Assembly (NCBI RefSeq): GCF_000719095.1
Contig: NZ_JOEH01000003.1
Span: 186,001-250,000, forward strand
DNA length: 64,000 nucleotides
From: Streptacidiphilus jeojiense
GTDB lineage: Bacteria > Actinomycetota > Actinomycetes > Streptomycetales > Streptomycetaceae
Direction of reading: 5' to 3'
Shown: positions 7,694-19,096 of the stretch, in pieces
How positions within the stretch are numbered: the first letter of the stretch is position 1
How the letters are laid out: every line of letters begins with the position of its first letter
The notes under the pieces: model-generated
Databases searched by the model: none
Told to the model about the DNA's origin: nothing
Seen by the model: only the letters and a program-made list of their open reading frames with translations
Translations under genes and position numbers: made by a program

Positions 7694-8424
7694 CTCTTCC
7701 GGCGGCCCACCAGTTGGGGGCGGCGTTCCATGCCCTCCAGGCCGTGCCAGGCCAGGTTCACCAGGTGGGCGACGACCTCGGCCTTCTTCGGCTTCCGCAC
7801 GTCCAGCCACCACTGACCCGTCAGCGCGACCATCCCCACCAGCATCTGCGCGTACATCGGCGCCAGCTTCGCGTCATAGCCCCGCGACTTGAACTCATGG
7901 CCCAGGATGTCCTCGACCTGCGTCGCGATGTCGTTGATCAACGACGCGAACGTCCCCGTCGACTGCGCCACCGGCGAATCCCGCACCAGGATCCGGAAGC
8001 CGTCCGTCGACGTCTCGATGTAGTCCAGCAGGGCGAACGCCGCCTCCTCGCACAGCTCCCGCGGATGGCCGCCCGTCAACGAACCGGTCACCATGTCCAG
8101 CAGCAACTGCATCTCGCGGTCCACCACGACCGCGTACAGCCCCTCCTTGCCGCCGAAGTGCTCGTACACCACCGGCTTGGACACCCCGGCCTTCGCCGCG
8201 ATCTCCTCCACCGACGTCGCCTCGTAGCCGCGCTCCGCGAACAGCGCACGGCCCACGTCCAGCAGCTGCTCCCGCCGTTGCTTCCCGCTCATCCGGACCC
8301 GGGTGGCCCGCGCCGCCGGAGCCTTCCTGGTCCGTGCGCCCCCCGCCCCCCGGCCGGCCCGCGCGGGCGCGGGTGGATCTCCTGGATCCCCCGCGCCGTC
8401 CGACCCACTGCTGCTCTCGTTCAC
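7690..8424 (-). CDS. TetR-family regulator beside a desaturase gene
   Basis: A TetR-type repressor of about 244 residues. An Arg/Ala/Pro-rich tail of some 45 residues precedes the helix-turn-helix: RREQLLDVGRALFAERGYEA, then TSVEEIAAKAGVSKPVVYEHFGGKE. The GTG at 8424 is preferred because it lies 7 bp after the desaturase stop, giving a coupled pair; a longer frame to 8481 would run back into the desaturase gene. It is a likely controller of the desaturase gene upstream, acting at the inverted repeat near 9540; this is inferred from position. DNA-binding residues look intact. Confidence 0.82.
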   Translation of the reverse strand: MNESSSGSDGAGDPGDPPAPARAGRGAGGARTRKAPAARATRVRMSGKQRREQLLDVGRALFAERGYEATSVEEIAAKAGVSKPVVYEHFGGKEGLYAVVVDREMQLLLDMVTGSLTGGHPRELCEEAAFALLDYIETSTDGFRILVRDSPVAQSTGTFASLINDIATQVEDILGHEFKSRGYDAKLAPMYAQMLVGMVALTGQWWLDVRKPKKAEVVAHLVNLAWHGLEGMERRPQLVGRRKS

Positions 8425-8431
8425 AGGACCA

Positions 8432-9442
8432 TCATGCCGCGCGCCGGGCCTCGATCCGCTCCGGGCTGGGCCAGCGGACATCCCGAGCCCACCCGGCCAG
8501 TTCGAACCAGCGGATCAGCCGCGCCGAGGAGTCGATCTGCCCGCGCAGCACCCCGTGCCGCGCCGAGGTCGGATCGGCGTGGTGCAGGTTGTGCCAGGAC
8601 TCGCCGCAGGACAGCACCGCCAGCCAGGCCACGTTCCCGGAACGGTCCCGCGACTTGAACGGGTGCTTGCCCACCGCGTGGCAGATCGAGTTGATCGACC
8701 AGGTCACATGGTGCAGCAGCGCCACCCGGACCAGCGAGCCCCAGAAGAACGCCGTCAGCGCGCCTTCCCAGGACCACGACCACAACCCGCCGACCAGCGG
8801 CGGAAGCAGGATCGAGGTGAGCGTGAAGAAGGCGAACTGGCGCGAGATCCAGGAGATGTCCCGGTCCCGGACCAGGTCCGGTGCGTAGGTCTGCTGCGGG
8901 GTCTGCTCCTCGTCGAACAGCCACCCCATGTGCGCCCACCACAGGCCCTTCAGCAGCGCCGGGACGGACTCGCCGTAGCGCCAGGGGGAGTGCGGGTCGC
9001 CGTCCTTGTCGGAGAACTTGTGGTGCTTGCGGTGGTCCGCCACCCAGCGCACGATCGGGCCCTCGATGGCCAGGCTGCCGGCCACGGCCATCCCGATCTT
9101 CAGCGCGCGGTTGGCCTTGAACGAGCCGTGGGTGAAGAAGCGGTGGAAGCCGACGGTGATCCCGTGGCAGGCGGTGAAGTACATCACCACCATGATCACG
9201 ACATCGTGCCAGCCCAGGCCCCATCCCCAGGCCACCGGGATCGCGGCCAGCACGGCGAGGAACGGCACCGCGATGAACGAGGCCAGCGCGAAGCGCTCCG
9301 CCGCCCCCTGCTTCTCCCCGCCCCGGGTGGCCGAGATCATGGCCGGCGGCCGTGGCTGCTTGTCTCCTTCGAACCCCTCGGACTGCGGCATAGCGGATGT
9401 CGCAGCAACGGCGACGGTCTCCTCGGCGGGTTGGATCGTCAT
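8432..9442 (-). CDS. Acyl-CoA (delta-9 type) fatty acid desaturase
   Basis: A 336-residue membrane di-iron desaturase that introduces a cis double bond into saturated acyl chains and so tunes membrane fluidity. All three histidine boxes are present: GFHRFFTH (from His100), VADHRKHHKFSD (from His137) and WHNLHHADP. Hydrophobic pairs lie at about 55-92 and 205-255, and the N-terminal 45 residues are polar. The catalytic core appears complete. It leads a two-gene unit with the TetR gene, whose start is 7 bp after the stop. Electron donors are not encoded nearby. Confidence 0.92.
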   Translation of the reverse strand: MTIQPAEETVAVAATSAMPQSEGFEGDKQPRPPAMISATRGGEKQGAAERFALASFIAVPFLAVLAAIPVAWGWGLGWHDVVIMVVMYFTACHGITVGFHRFFTHGSFKANRALKIGMAVAGSLAIEGPIVRWVADHRKHHKFSDKDGDPHSPWRYGESVPALLKGLWWAHMGWLFDEEQTPQQTYAPDLVRDRDISWISRQFAFFTLTSILLPPLVGGLWSWSWEGALTAFFWGSLVRVALLHHVTWSINSICHAVGKHPFKSRDRSGNVAWLAVLSCGESWHNLHHADPTSARHGVLRGQIDSSARLIRWFELAGWARDVRWPSPERIEARRAA

Positions 9443-9778
9443 AGCGGCTACCTCATGCTGGTTCAGGGATGCGGCGCGGAGACGGGCGAGGGCCGACGGA
9501 TCGTCCGCCCGCCCGGTCGACCGTCCCTACGGGTCCGTAACTTACGGCATCGTAGGTTGATTGCCCCAGGACACGCACTTCCAACCACACCGGGCGTGGC
9601 GGGCACCCGCGTGGCGGGTACGTCGTGGGGGAGGCGGGGCATCGCCGCAGCTGCCGCCCTGGCCACCGACAAGTCGACATTCGCAAACCGAGTTCCCGAT
9701 CATGGCGCGAATCGCTCGAACGTGTGCTCCGAACGAGTTTTCCCGCGGGCACCTGACGCCGGCGGCGAGGCTCTGCCC
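9443..9778. other. Intergenic region between the desaturase and HTH genes
   Basis: A stretch of 336 bp without a convincing gene. It holds the desaturase promoter region and the inverted repeat at 9540-9557. The plus-strand frame that runs through it into the next gene lacks recognisable protein before the ATG at 9779. Confidence 0.6.
9540..9557. promoter_or_regulatory. Candidate TetR operator upstream of the desaturase gene
   Basis: ACTTACG and CGTAGGT form a 7-bp inverted repeat (one mismatch) around GCAT, about 100 bp upstream of the desaturase start. It lies in a locally AT-richer patch. Size and spacing suit a TetR dimer. Assignment to the adjacent regulator is inference. Confidence 0.4.
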
Positions 9779-10636
9779 ATGGACGACGAACAGGACCTGC
9801 GCGAGCAGGTGGTCGCACTGCGGCGTGCCGGAATGAGCCGCCGTCAGATCAGGGACGAGCTCAGGATCTGGAACAACGACAAACTGAACCGCCTGCTCAA
9901 GGGCGAGCCCCCGCCCGAATGGACGAAACGCCCCAACGCCAAGGACGACCTGCGCGCGCAGGCTCGGGAACTTCGGCGCGCGGGTAGGACCTACGACGAG
10001 ATTCAGGACGCGCTGGGGGTCTCCAAGAGCTCGGTCTCGCTCTGGGTGCGTGATCTGCCGAGGCCGGCGCGCAGGCAGGGCGGTGAGCAGCGCCGTCAGT
10101 ACATGCAGGACATCTGTTGGGCACCTCGGAGGGAGCTGCGGGAGAACGAGCGAAAGATCACCAAGGCCGCCGCTGCGCGAGAGATCGGGGAGATGACGGA
10201 TCGCGAGATCTTCATCGCCGGGATCGGCCTCTACTGGGCGGAGGGGAACAAGGACAAGAGCTACGCTCGCCGCGAGCGCGTCAACTTCGTCAACAGCGAC
10301 CCGAACATGATCCGGGTTTTCCTTGCCTGGCTCGACCTGGTCGGTGTCGATCGCTCCAGGCTCAGGTTCGCGGTGCAGATCCATGAGTCCGCCGACGTCG
10401 AAGCCGCCGAGGGCTACTGGCGTGAGTTGGTCGGGGCTGCGAGTACGTCGTTCTGCAAGACGACGCTCAAGAGGCACAATCCGAAGACCAACCGCAGAAA
10501 CATCGAGGACGGCTATCGAGGCTGCTTGGCGATCCGCGTGCTCGAAGGCGCGGAGCTTTATCGTCGCATCGAGGGCTGGTGGTACGGCATAGTAGGAGCC
10601 ACGCAGGAGCACAACAGCGCAGCTGGAAGCAGCTGA
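9779..10636 (+). CDS. Helix-turn-helix protein with LAGLIDADG-like segment
   Basis: A 285-residue protein without a confident name. Two helix-turn-helix-like units lie at residues 10-30 and 60-93, the second with GRTYDEIQDALGVSKSSVSL. After a basic linker, FIAGIGLYWAEGNK (about 145-158) followed by VNFVNSDPNMIRVFLAWLDL recalls the first helix and strands of LAGLIDADG homing endonucleases, and RLRFAVQIHES and the segment near YGCLAIRV-like ends fit the same fold. A single catalytic acidic motif is visible, so nuclease activity is uncertain. The gene ends 21 bp before tRNA-Gln. The ATG follows a weak ribosome-binding site. It may be a freestanding mobile-type gene or a regulator built on that fold. 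Confidence 0.6.
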   Translation: MDDEQDLREQVVALRRAGMSRRQIRDELRIWNNDKLNRLLKGEPPPEWTKRPNAKDDLRAQARELRRAGRTYDEIQDALGVSKSSVSLWVRDLPRPARRQGGEQRRQYMQDICWAPRRELRENERKITKAAAAREIGEMTDREIFIAGIGLYWAEGNKDKSYARRERVNFVNSDPNMIRVFLAWLDLVGVDRSRLRFAVQIHESADVEAAEGYWRELVGAASTSFCKTTLKRHNPKTNRRNIEDGYRGCLAIRVLEGAELYRRIEGWWYGIVGATQEHNSAAGSS

Positions 10637-10657
10637 TGTCCGTTTTATTCCTGAAAT

Positions 10658-10730
10658 TCCGCTGTGGTGTAACCTGGCAGCACACGGGGTTTTGGTCCCC
10701 TTGGTCCAGGTTCAAATCCTGGCAGCGGAG
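10658..10730 (+). tRNA. tRNA-Gln (anticodon UUG)
   Basis: Acceptor arms TCCGCTG (10658-10664) and CAGCGGA (10723-10729) pair fully. The anticodon loop TTTTGGT carries TTG, and the T arm is CCAGG-TTCAAAT-CCTGG. The 3' CCA is not encoded. The first pair of the anticodon stem (C/T) is mismatched. A strong hairpin follows 14 bp later. Confidence 0.93.
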
Positions 10731-10744
10731 CGTTGCAACTTCTG

Positions 10745-10778
10745 GCGGGGTCAGGTCCGGTTCGGGACCTGGCCCCGC
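10745..10778 (+). terminator. Terminator after tRNA-Gln
   Basis: GCGGGGTCAGGTCC (10745-10758) pairs with GGACCTGGCCCCGC (10765-10778), one G:U pair, 6-nt loop. It separates the tRNA from the glmU transcript. Confidence 0.75.
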
Positions 10779-10900
10779 TTCCCGTATCCCGGCCACTTCG
10801 CCGTGGCCGGTATCCTCGGTCCAGTCCGGGATCGCCTGTGCGGAGCCTTCTGGTGTCCCCGGCGGACCCTTTGTACCTCCCGATCGAGGAGCCTCCTGCT

Positions 10901-12361
10901 GTGAGCTTCAACCCGCCGGTCGCTGTTGTCGTTCTCGCTGCTGGCGAGGGCACCCGGATGAAGTCGGCGGTGTTGCCGAAGGTGCTGCATCCGATGTGCG
11001 GGCGCACGCTCGTGGGGCATGCGCTGGCTGCCGCCCGGGAGCTGACGCCGGAGCAGGTGATCGTCGTCATCGGGCACATGAAGGACAAGGTCGCCGCTCA
11101 CCTCGCCGAGGTCGACCCCGGGGCCCGGACCGTGGTGCAGGAGCAGCAGAACGGGACCGGTCACGCCGTGCGGGTGGCGCTGGAGGCGCTGGCCGCCGAC
11201 GGGATCACGCTGGACGGGACGGTCGTGGTGAGCACCGGGGACACCCCGCTCCTCACCGGGGACACCCTGCGCCGGCTGGTCGAGGCGCATGCGACCGACG
11301 GCAACGCCGTCACCGTGCTGACGGCGGAGGTGCCGGATGCGACCGGCTACGGCCGGATCGTGCGCGGGCCCAGCCACGAGGTGCGGGCGATCGTGGAGCA
11401 CAAGGACGCCTCCGAGGCGCAGCTCGCCATCGCGGAGATCAACTCCGCCGTCTACGCCTTCGACGGCAAGCTGCTGGCCGAGGGTCTGGGCCAGGTGCGG
11501 ACGGACAACAGCCAGGGTGAGGAGTACCTGACCGACGTACTCGGCATCCTGCGGGAGGCGGGGCACCGGGTGGGTGCGCTGGTGGCCGGGGACTACCGGG
11601 ACATCCTGGGGATCAACGACCGGGTGCAGCTCGCGGAGGCCCGGCGGATCATGAACGACCGGCTGCTGGAGCGGGCGATGCGGGCCGGGGTGACCGTGGT
11701 GGATCCGGCGTCGACCTGGCTGGACGTGCAGGTGTCGTACGAGCAGGACGCGGTGATCCTGCCCAACACCCAGCTGCAGGGGGCCACCTCGATCGGGGCG
11801 GGCGCCGAGGTGGGGCCGAACTGCACGTTGAAGGACACCAGCGTGGGTGCCGGGGCTGTTGTGAGCAATGCCACAGCCCAGCGCTCGGTGGTCGGGGCGG
11901 GCGCGAACGTGGGCCCGTACGCCTATCTGCGACCCGGGACGGTACTGGGTGCCAAGGGCAAGATCGGGACCTATGTGGAGACCAAGAACGCGGTCATCGG
12001 GGAGGGGACGAAGGTCCCGCACCTCAGCTATGTGGGCGACGCCACAATCGGCGACGGGACCAACATCGGCGCGGCCTCGGTCTTCGTGAACTACGACGGC
12101 GTGATCAAGCACCACACCACCATCGGCAGCCACTGCCGGACCGGCGCGGACAACATGTTCGTCGCTCCGGTGACGGTCGGGGACGGTGCTTACACGGCGG
12201 CAGGTTCCGTTATCTACAAGGACGTTCCGGCCGGCGCCCTCGGTGTCACCCGTCCGCAGCAGCGCAATGTTGAGGGATGGGTGGAGCGGAAGCGTCCGGA
12301 CACGGCGGCGGCTCGCGCGGCGGAGGCCGCGCGCTCCGAGGATGCTCCGAGCGCCCCCTGA
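10901..12361 (+). CDS. glmU: Bifunctional GlmU: GlcN-1-P acetyltransferase / UDP-GlcNAc pyrophosphorylase
   Basis: A 486-residue enzyme making UDP-GlcNAc, the precursor of peptidoglycan. The N-terminal uridyltransferase domain has VVLAAGEGTRMKSAVLPKVL, QNGTGHAV and STGDTPLL. The C-terminal left-handed beta-helix has hexapeptide repeats (IGAGAEVGPN, VGPYAYLRPG) and the acetyltransferase stretch YVGDATIGDGTNIGA. An Ala/Glu-rich tail of about 25 residues is typical of actinobacteria. The GTG at 10901 is chosen because the conserved PVAVVVLAAG begins just after it; GAGGA lies 10 bp upstream. prs follows after about 210 bp. Confidence 0.95.
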   Translation: MSFNPPVAVVVLAAGEGTRMKSAVLPKVLHPMCGRTLVGHALAAARELTPEQVIVVIGHMKDKVAAHLAEVDPGARTVVQEQQNGTGHAVRVALEALAADGITLDGTVVVSTGDTPLLTGDTLRRLVEAHATDGNAVTVLTAEVPDATGYGRIVRGPSHEVRAIVEHKDASEAQLAIAEINSAVYAFDGKLLAEGLGQVRTDNSQGEEYLTDVLGILREAGHRVGALVAGDYRDILGINDRVQLAEARRIMNDRLLERAMRAGVTVVDPASTWLDVQVSYEQDAVILPNTQLQGATSIGAGAEVGPNCTLKDTSVGAGAVVSNATAQRSVVGAGANVGPYAYLRPGTVLGAKGKIGTYVETKNAVIGEGTKVPHLSYVGDATIGDGTNIGAASVFVNYDGVIKHHTTIGSHCRTGADNMFVAPVTVGDGAYTAAGSVIYKDVPAGALGVTRPQQRNVEGWVERKRPDTAAARAAEAARSEDAPSAP

Positions 12362-12573
12362 CATGCCCCCTGGTGGGCCCCGAACTGCCCCGGAAGGCGT
12401 CTCGCGGGTCGACCCGGAGGCGACGGGAGCTGCCGCGTCCGCGTAACCTGGGGGACATCCAAGCGCCGCGAGCCTGTGTTTGTCGTCGGTGCTCCAGCCA
12501 ACCCCCCAGCAGCTGCGCCGCGCTCTGCGGCGAGCTGAGGCGCGCGTCAGCTACGCAATGAGGAGACGGTGCA

Positions 12574-13551
12574 GTGACCGGGATCAAAACGTCCGGTGAG
12601 AAGAACTTGATGCTCTTCTCCGGCCGCGCACACCCCGAGTTGGCCCGGGAGGTGGCAGAGCAGCTGGGCGTGGACCTTGTCCCCACCAAGGCGCTGGACT
12701 TTGCCAACGGTGAGATCTACGTCCGCTACGAGGAGTCGGTGCGCGGCGCGGACGCGTTCGTGCTGCAGAGCCACACGGCGCCGATCAACCAGTGGATCAT
12801 GGAGCAGCTCATCATGATCGACGCCCTGAAGCGGGCGTCGGTCAAGAGCATCACCGTGATCATGCCCTTCTACGGCTACGCCCGGCAGGACAAGAAGCAC
12901 CTGGGCCGCGAGCCCATCTCGGCCCGTCTGGTCGCGGACCTGCTGAAGCAGGCCGGCGCGCACCGGCTGATGTCGGTGGATCTGCACACCGCGCAGATCC
13001 AGGGCTTCTTCGACGGCCCGGTGGACCACCTGTTCGCGCTGCCGCTGCTGGCGGACTACGTGGGCGGCAAGGTCGACCGCGAGCGGCTGACCATCGTGTC
13101 GCCGGACGCCGGCCGGGTGCGGGTGGCGGACCAGTGGTCGGACCGCCTGGGTGCGCCGCTGGCGATCATCCACAAGCGCCGTGACCCGAACGTCGCCAAC
13201 AAGGTGATGTCGGCCGAGGTCGTCGGTGACGTCAAGGACCGGGTGTGCGTGCTGGTCGACGACATGATCGACACCGGTGGCACGATCTGTGCCGCCGCCG
13301 ACGCGCTGTTCGAGCAGGGCGCCGCGGACGTGATCGTGGCGGCGACGCACGGTGTGCTGTCGGGTCCGGCCGCGGACCGGCTGAAGAACTCGCGGGCCAG
13401 CGAGTTCGTGTTCACCAACACCCTGCCGACGCCGGGCGAGCTGCAGATGGACAAGGTGACCACGCTCTCGATCGCCCCGCTGATCGCCCGGGCGATCCGT
13501 GAGGTCTTCGACGACGGCTCGGTGACCAGCCTGTTCGACGGCGCGCACTGA
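12574..13551 (+). CDS. prs: Ribose-phosphate pyrophosphokinase
   Basis: A 325-residue class I PRPP synthetase: ribose-5-phosphate plus ATP gives PRPP for purine, pyrimidine, histidine and tryptophan synthesis. Seen: MLFSGRAHPELAREVAEQLG, the catalytic flexible-loop region YGYARQDKKHLGREPISARL, the metal site VDLHTAQIQGFF, and the PRPP loop VLVDDMIDTGGTICAAADAL. Full length. GTG start with GAGGAGACGG upstream. A TAACCT hexamer at 12444-12449 could be its -10 box, though no good -35 is seen. The usual actinobacterial order glmU-prs-rplY-pth is kept. Confidence 0.96.
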   Translation: MTGIKTSGEKNLMLFSGRAHPELAREVAEQLGVDLVPTKALDFANGEIYVRYEESVRGADAFVLQSHTAPINQWIMEQLIMIDALKRASVKSITVIMPFYGYARQDKKHLGREPISARLVADLLKQAGAHRLMSVDLHTAQIQGFFDGPVDHLFALPLLADYVGGKVDRERLTIVSPDAGRVRVADQWSDRLGAPLAIIHKRRDPNVANKVMSAEVVGDVKDRVCVLVDDMIDTGGTICAAADALFEQGAADVIVAATHGVLSGPAADRLKNSRASEFVFTNTLPTPGELQMDKVTTLSIAPLIARAIREVFDDGSVTSLFDGAH

Positions 13552-13675
13552 AACACGGCTCAACTGATCGTTTTGGGACCCTCGCCGGGTATCGGCTAGA
13601 CTGCTGGAATTGCTCGGCGAGGGAGTTCCCACTCCGTTATCGACGCGCTGCTCCACTTACTGGTGTGGCTGTGCT

Positions 13676-13730
13676 GCCGCCGGGTGACTCATCCCTGATT
13701 CTTCGGGTGAGGTTCTGCCGGCGGCTTTTT
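13676..13730 (+). promoter_or_regulatory. Leader hairpin with T-tract before rplY
   Basis: GCCGCCGG (13676-13683) pairs with CCGGCGGC (13719-13726). Inside it CTCATCC (13689-13695) pairs with GGGTGAG (13705-13711). Five T residues follow directly. It ends about 47 bp before the rplY start and 125 bp after prs. It could terminate prs transcripts or act as an attenuator in the rplY leader; the T-tract is unusual for this GC content. Confidence 0.55.
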
Positions 13731-13777
13731 GCTGAGCTCACCCGGATGGCACCCGCCCCCGTGCAAGGAGTGCCGTC

Positions 13778-14368
13778 ATGGCCGAGATCCGTCTGGAAGC
13801 CCAGCCCCGCAACGAGTTCGGCAAGGGTGCGGCGCGCCGCGCCCGTCGTGAGGGCCTGGTCCCCGGGGTCGTCTACGGCCACGGCACCGAGCCGGTCCAC
13901 ATCAACCTGCCGGGCCACGACCTGATGCTGGCGCTGAAGACCCCGAACGCCCTGATCTCCATCCCGGTGGACGGCAAGGACGAGTTCGTGCTGCCGAAGG
14001 CCGTGCAGCGCGACCCGATCAAGCGCAACCTCAAGCACGTCGACCTGATCCTGGTGAAGCGCGGCGAGAAGGTCACCGTCGAGATCCAGATCAACACCGA
14101 GGGCGAGCTGGCCCCCGGCGGCAACCTGCTGGAGCACGTCCTCAACACCCTCCCGCTGGAGGCCGAGGCCACCCACCTGCCCGAGTCGGTCACCATCTCC
14201 ATCGAGGGCTTGACCGCCGGCGACTCCGTCCTGGCCAAGGACATCACCCTGCCCAAGGGTTCGACCCTGGCCGTCGAGCCGGAGACCGTCGTGCTGCACG
14301 TCGTCTCCGCGCAGGCCGAGGCCCCGGCCGAGGACGCCGCCGAGGACGAGGCCGCCGCCGAGGCCTGA
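13778..14368 (+). CDS. rplY: 50S ribosomal protein L25/general stress protein Ctc
   Basis: A 196-residue long-form L25 (CTC type). The N-terminal L25 domain (AEIRLEAQPRNEFGKGAARR, VVYGHGTEPVHI) binds 5S rRNA; the C-terminal TL5-like domain (PLEAEATHLPESVTISIEGL) follows. It ends in an acidic Ala/Glu tail common in actinobacteria. AAGGAG lies a suitable distance before the ATG. A leader of about 225 bp with a complex hairpin suggests its own promoter and control separate from prs. A 13-bp hairpin separates it from pth. Confidence 0.95.
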   Translation: MAEIRLEAQPRNEFGKGAARRARREGLVPGVVYGHGTEPVHINLPGHDLMLALKTPNALISIPVDGKDEFVLPKAVQRDPIKRNLKHVDLILVKRGEKVTVEIQINTEGELAPGGNLLEHVLNTLPLEAEATHLPESVTISIEGLTAGDSVLAKDITLPKGSTLAVEPETVVLHVVSAQAEAPAEDAAEDEAAAEA

Positions 14369-14411
14369 TCGGCCCGGCTGTACCGCTGTCCTGCTGTTCC
14401 GTCGTACCCCG

Positions 14412-14445
14412 CCGCTGCCCCGGTCCCCGCTGACCGGGGCAGCGG
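14412..14445 (+). terminator. Stem-loop between rplY and pth
   Basis: A perfect 13-bp stem, CCGCTGCCCCGGT (14412-14424) with ACCGGGGCAGCGG (14433-14445), and an 8-nt loop. It may be a partial terminator, since pth starts only 22 bp later. Confidence 0.6.
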
Positions 14446-14466
14446 CATACCCGAAGGAGTCTCACG

Positions 14467-15045
14467 GTGAGCGAGGAGTACACGGGTCCGTGGCTCGTGG
14501 TGGGCCTCGGCAATCCCGGTCCCGAGTACGCGGGCAACCGCCACAACATCGGGGCGATGGTGGTGGACCTGCTGGCCTCGCGGATCGGGGCGAAGTTCAA
14601 GGCGCACAAGAGCCGCAACCAGGTGGTCGAGGGCCGGCTCGGGGGCCGGCGGGTGGTGCTGGCCAAGCCGAACTCGTACATGAACGTGTCCGGCGGCCCG
14701 GTGACGGCGCTGCGCGACTTCTACAAGGCGCCGCTGGACCGGATCGTGGTGGTCCACGACGAGTTGGACATCGACTACGCGACGCTGCGGCTGAAGCTGG
14801 GCGGCGGCGACAACGGCCACAACGGACTGAAGTCGCTGACGAAGTCGATGGGTCCGGACTACTACCGGGTGCGGGCCGGCATCGGCCGTCCGCCGGGCCG
14901 GATGGAGGTCGCGGACTTCGTCCTCAAGGACTTCTCCTCGACCGAACGCAAAGAGTTGGCCTGGTTCGTCGACCGCACCGCCGACGCGGTGGAGGCCCTG
15001 CTCTCCGAGGGCCTGGAGCGGGCCCAGGGAACGTACAACTCCTAA
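14467..15045 (+). CDS. pth: Peptidyl-tRNA hydrolase
   Basis: A 192-residue Pth that frees tRNA from prematurely released peptidyl-tRNA. The active-site region is [20 protein letters not shown] with catalytic His near residue 26. The conserved [22 protein letters not shown] and [12 protein letters not shown] segments are all present. GTG start at 14467 with GAAGGAGTC ahead. It follows rplY, the usual pairing in bacteria. Confidence 0.96.
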   Translation: MSEEYTGPWLVVGLGNPGPEYAGNRHNIGAMVVDLLASRIGAKFKAHKSRNQVVEGRLGGRRVVLAKPNSYMNVSGGPVTALRDFYKAPLDRIVVVHDELDIDYATLRLKLGGGDNGHNGLKSLTKSMGPDYYRVRAGIGRPPGRMEVADFVLKDFSSTERKELAWFVDRTADAVEALLSEGLERAQGTYNS

Positions 15046-15459
15046 GCAGGCCCTAAGCGGTCCCTAAGCGACCCTGGGGATTTCCTGAGCCGATCGTGCC
15101 CTGACGGCCCTGCCCGCACACGGGGTGGGGCCGTCGGCGTGCCCGGGGTACGGCCGCACGCTGGTGTTTTCCTGTCGGGGAGGGCCGCAGGGGGCCATGT
15201 CTATCGAATCGTTATGCGGCACATGTTTGGGTGCTTTGTGGCTCTCGTGCCGTTTTGGTCCGTCAAAACCCCTGGTGGGCAGGCGCATTGCCGGGTTTGG
15301 AGTGAATTGACAAGGCTCCGTGGTGAAAAGACGATGTGTGGTGCTCATGGGGGTGGCGTGCATGACATCGCCGTTCTTCCCGGTTCGACGCCCGTCTCAC
15401 GGGTGGCGCTGGTGAGCCCATGGCTGCATCCGCCTGGTTTTGTCCAGTTAGGGGAAGAC
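15046..15459. other. Long leader/intergenic region before the LAxTG protein gene
   Basis: A stretch of 414 bp, less GC-rich than its neighbours, with no convincing gene. TTGACA occurs at 15307-15312 with only a weak -10 (GACGAT) 17 bp on. Short open frames here lack codon bias or ribosome-binding sites. It probably carries the promoter and a long 5' untranslated leader of the surface-protein gene. Confidence 0.5.
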
Positions 15460-16227
15460 GTGTCCATATCCCGCCGTACTGCCTTTGCAGTGCGTTCTCT
15501 CGGCGTGGCCTCCGCCGCAGGCGCTCTCGCGCTCGGCGTTGCAGGTAGCGCCTTCGCTTGCGCGGCCGCCGACTTCACCGGTACCGCCGCGTGCCAGCAG
15601 TCCTCCGGCAACGCCCTGCTCACCATCAAGGACAGCGACGGAAGCCGTACTCACGCGACGGTTGAGATCGACTACAACGGCCAGAAGGTCGGCAGCGTCG
15701 AGTTCCACGCGACCCGCCAGGACAAGGCCAACACGCAGACCGTCGTGGTCCCCTGGGAGACCTCCGGCAGCTGGACCTTGACGGCTCAGGCCGACAACTA
15801 CAACTTCGGAAACAACAAGCCGAAGAGCATCCCCGTGCCGGGCGGTGACTGCGGGCAGCCCAGCACCCCGCCGAGCCAGTCCGCGAGCCCCTCGGAGTCG
15901 GCGCCGGCTTCGGAGTCGGCCTCGGCCTCCGCTTCCGCCTCTGAGTCCGCGCCCGCGTCGGCCTCGGCCTCCGCTTCGGAGTCCTCCTCCGCCCCGGTCG
16001 TGGTGCCCAGCGCCTCGGCTTCGGCTTCCAGCAGTGTCGAGGCGACCACCTCGCCGTCCGCGTCCACCGCGGTCGAGGCGACGGCCTCGCCCACCGGCAC
16101 CGTGCTGGCCAGCACCGGTGGCGGCAGTGATGCCGGTCTGTTCGCCGGGATCGGCGCCGTCCTGGTCGCCGCCGGTGGCGCCACGGTGTTCTTCCTGCGC
16201 CGTCGGGCCGCGGGCAGCCACGCCTGA
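15460..16227 (+). CDS. LAxTG cell-wall-anchored surface protein (sortase E type)
   Basis: A 255-residue exported protein. A signal peptide (ISRRTAFAVRSLG, then AAGALALGVAGSAFA) leads to a beta-rich domain of about 100 residues with paired cysteines, starting CAAADFTG. A Ser/Ala/Glu-Pro-rich spacer of about 80 residues follows, then the sorting signal LASTG, a hydrophobic helix and RRRAAGSHA. LAxTG motifs are cut by class E sortases, which anchor proteins to peptidoglycan. GTG at 15460 is chosen because the signal peptide starts there; GGGGAA lies just upstream. The ligand or role is unknown. A hairpin terminator separates it from ppc. Confidence 0.8.
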   Translation: MSISRRTAFAVRSLGVASAAGALALGVAGSAFACAAADFTGTAACQQSSGNALLTIKDSDGSRTHATVEIDYNGQKVGSVEFHATRQDKANTQTVVVPWETSGSWTLTAQADNYNFGNNKPKSIPVPGGDCGQPSTPPSQSASPSESAPASESASASASASESAPASASASASESSSAPVVVPSASASASSSVEATTSPSASTAVEATASPTGTVLASTGGGSDAGLFAGIGAVLVAAGGATVFFLRRRAAGSHA

Positions 16228-16247
16228 TCCAGCAGTAGCTGACACGA

Positions 16248-16291
16248 CGGAAAGGCCCGCACTCCCCGGCCGGGGAATGCGGGCCTTTCCG
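16248..16291. terminator. Bidirectional terminator between the LAxTG gene and ppc
   Basis: A stem of about 20 bp, beginning CGGAAAGGCCCGCA at 16248 and ending TGCGGGCCTTTCCG at 16291, with one internal mismatch, lies between two convergent genes. Confidence 0.85.
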
Positions 16292-16312
16292 TTCAGTGCG
16301 TCTGACGCCGGA

Positions 16313-19096
<2,784 letters not shown>

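Noticed and set aside
10658..10730. tRNA-Gln as an active integration site with attL/attR
   Set aside because: No integrase, and I could not find a direct repeat of the tRNA 3' end elsewhere in the window.
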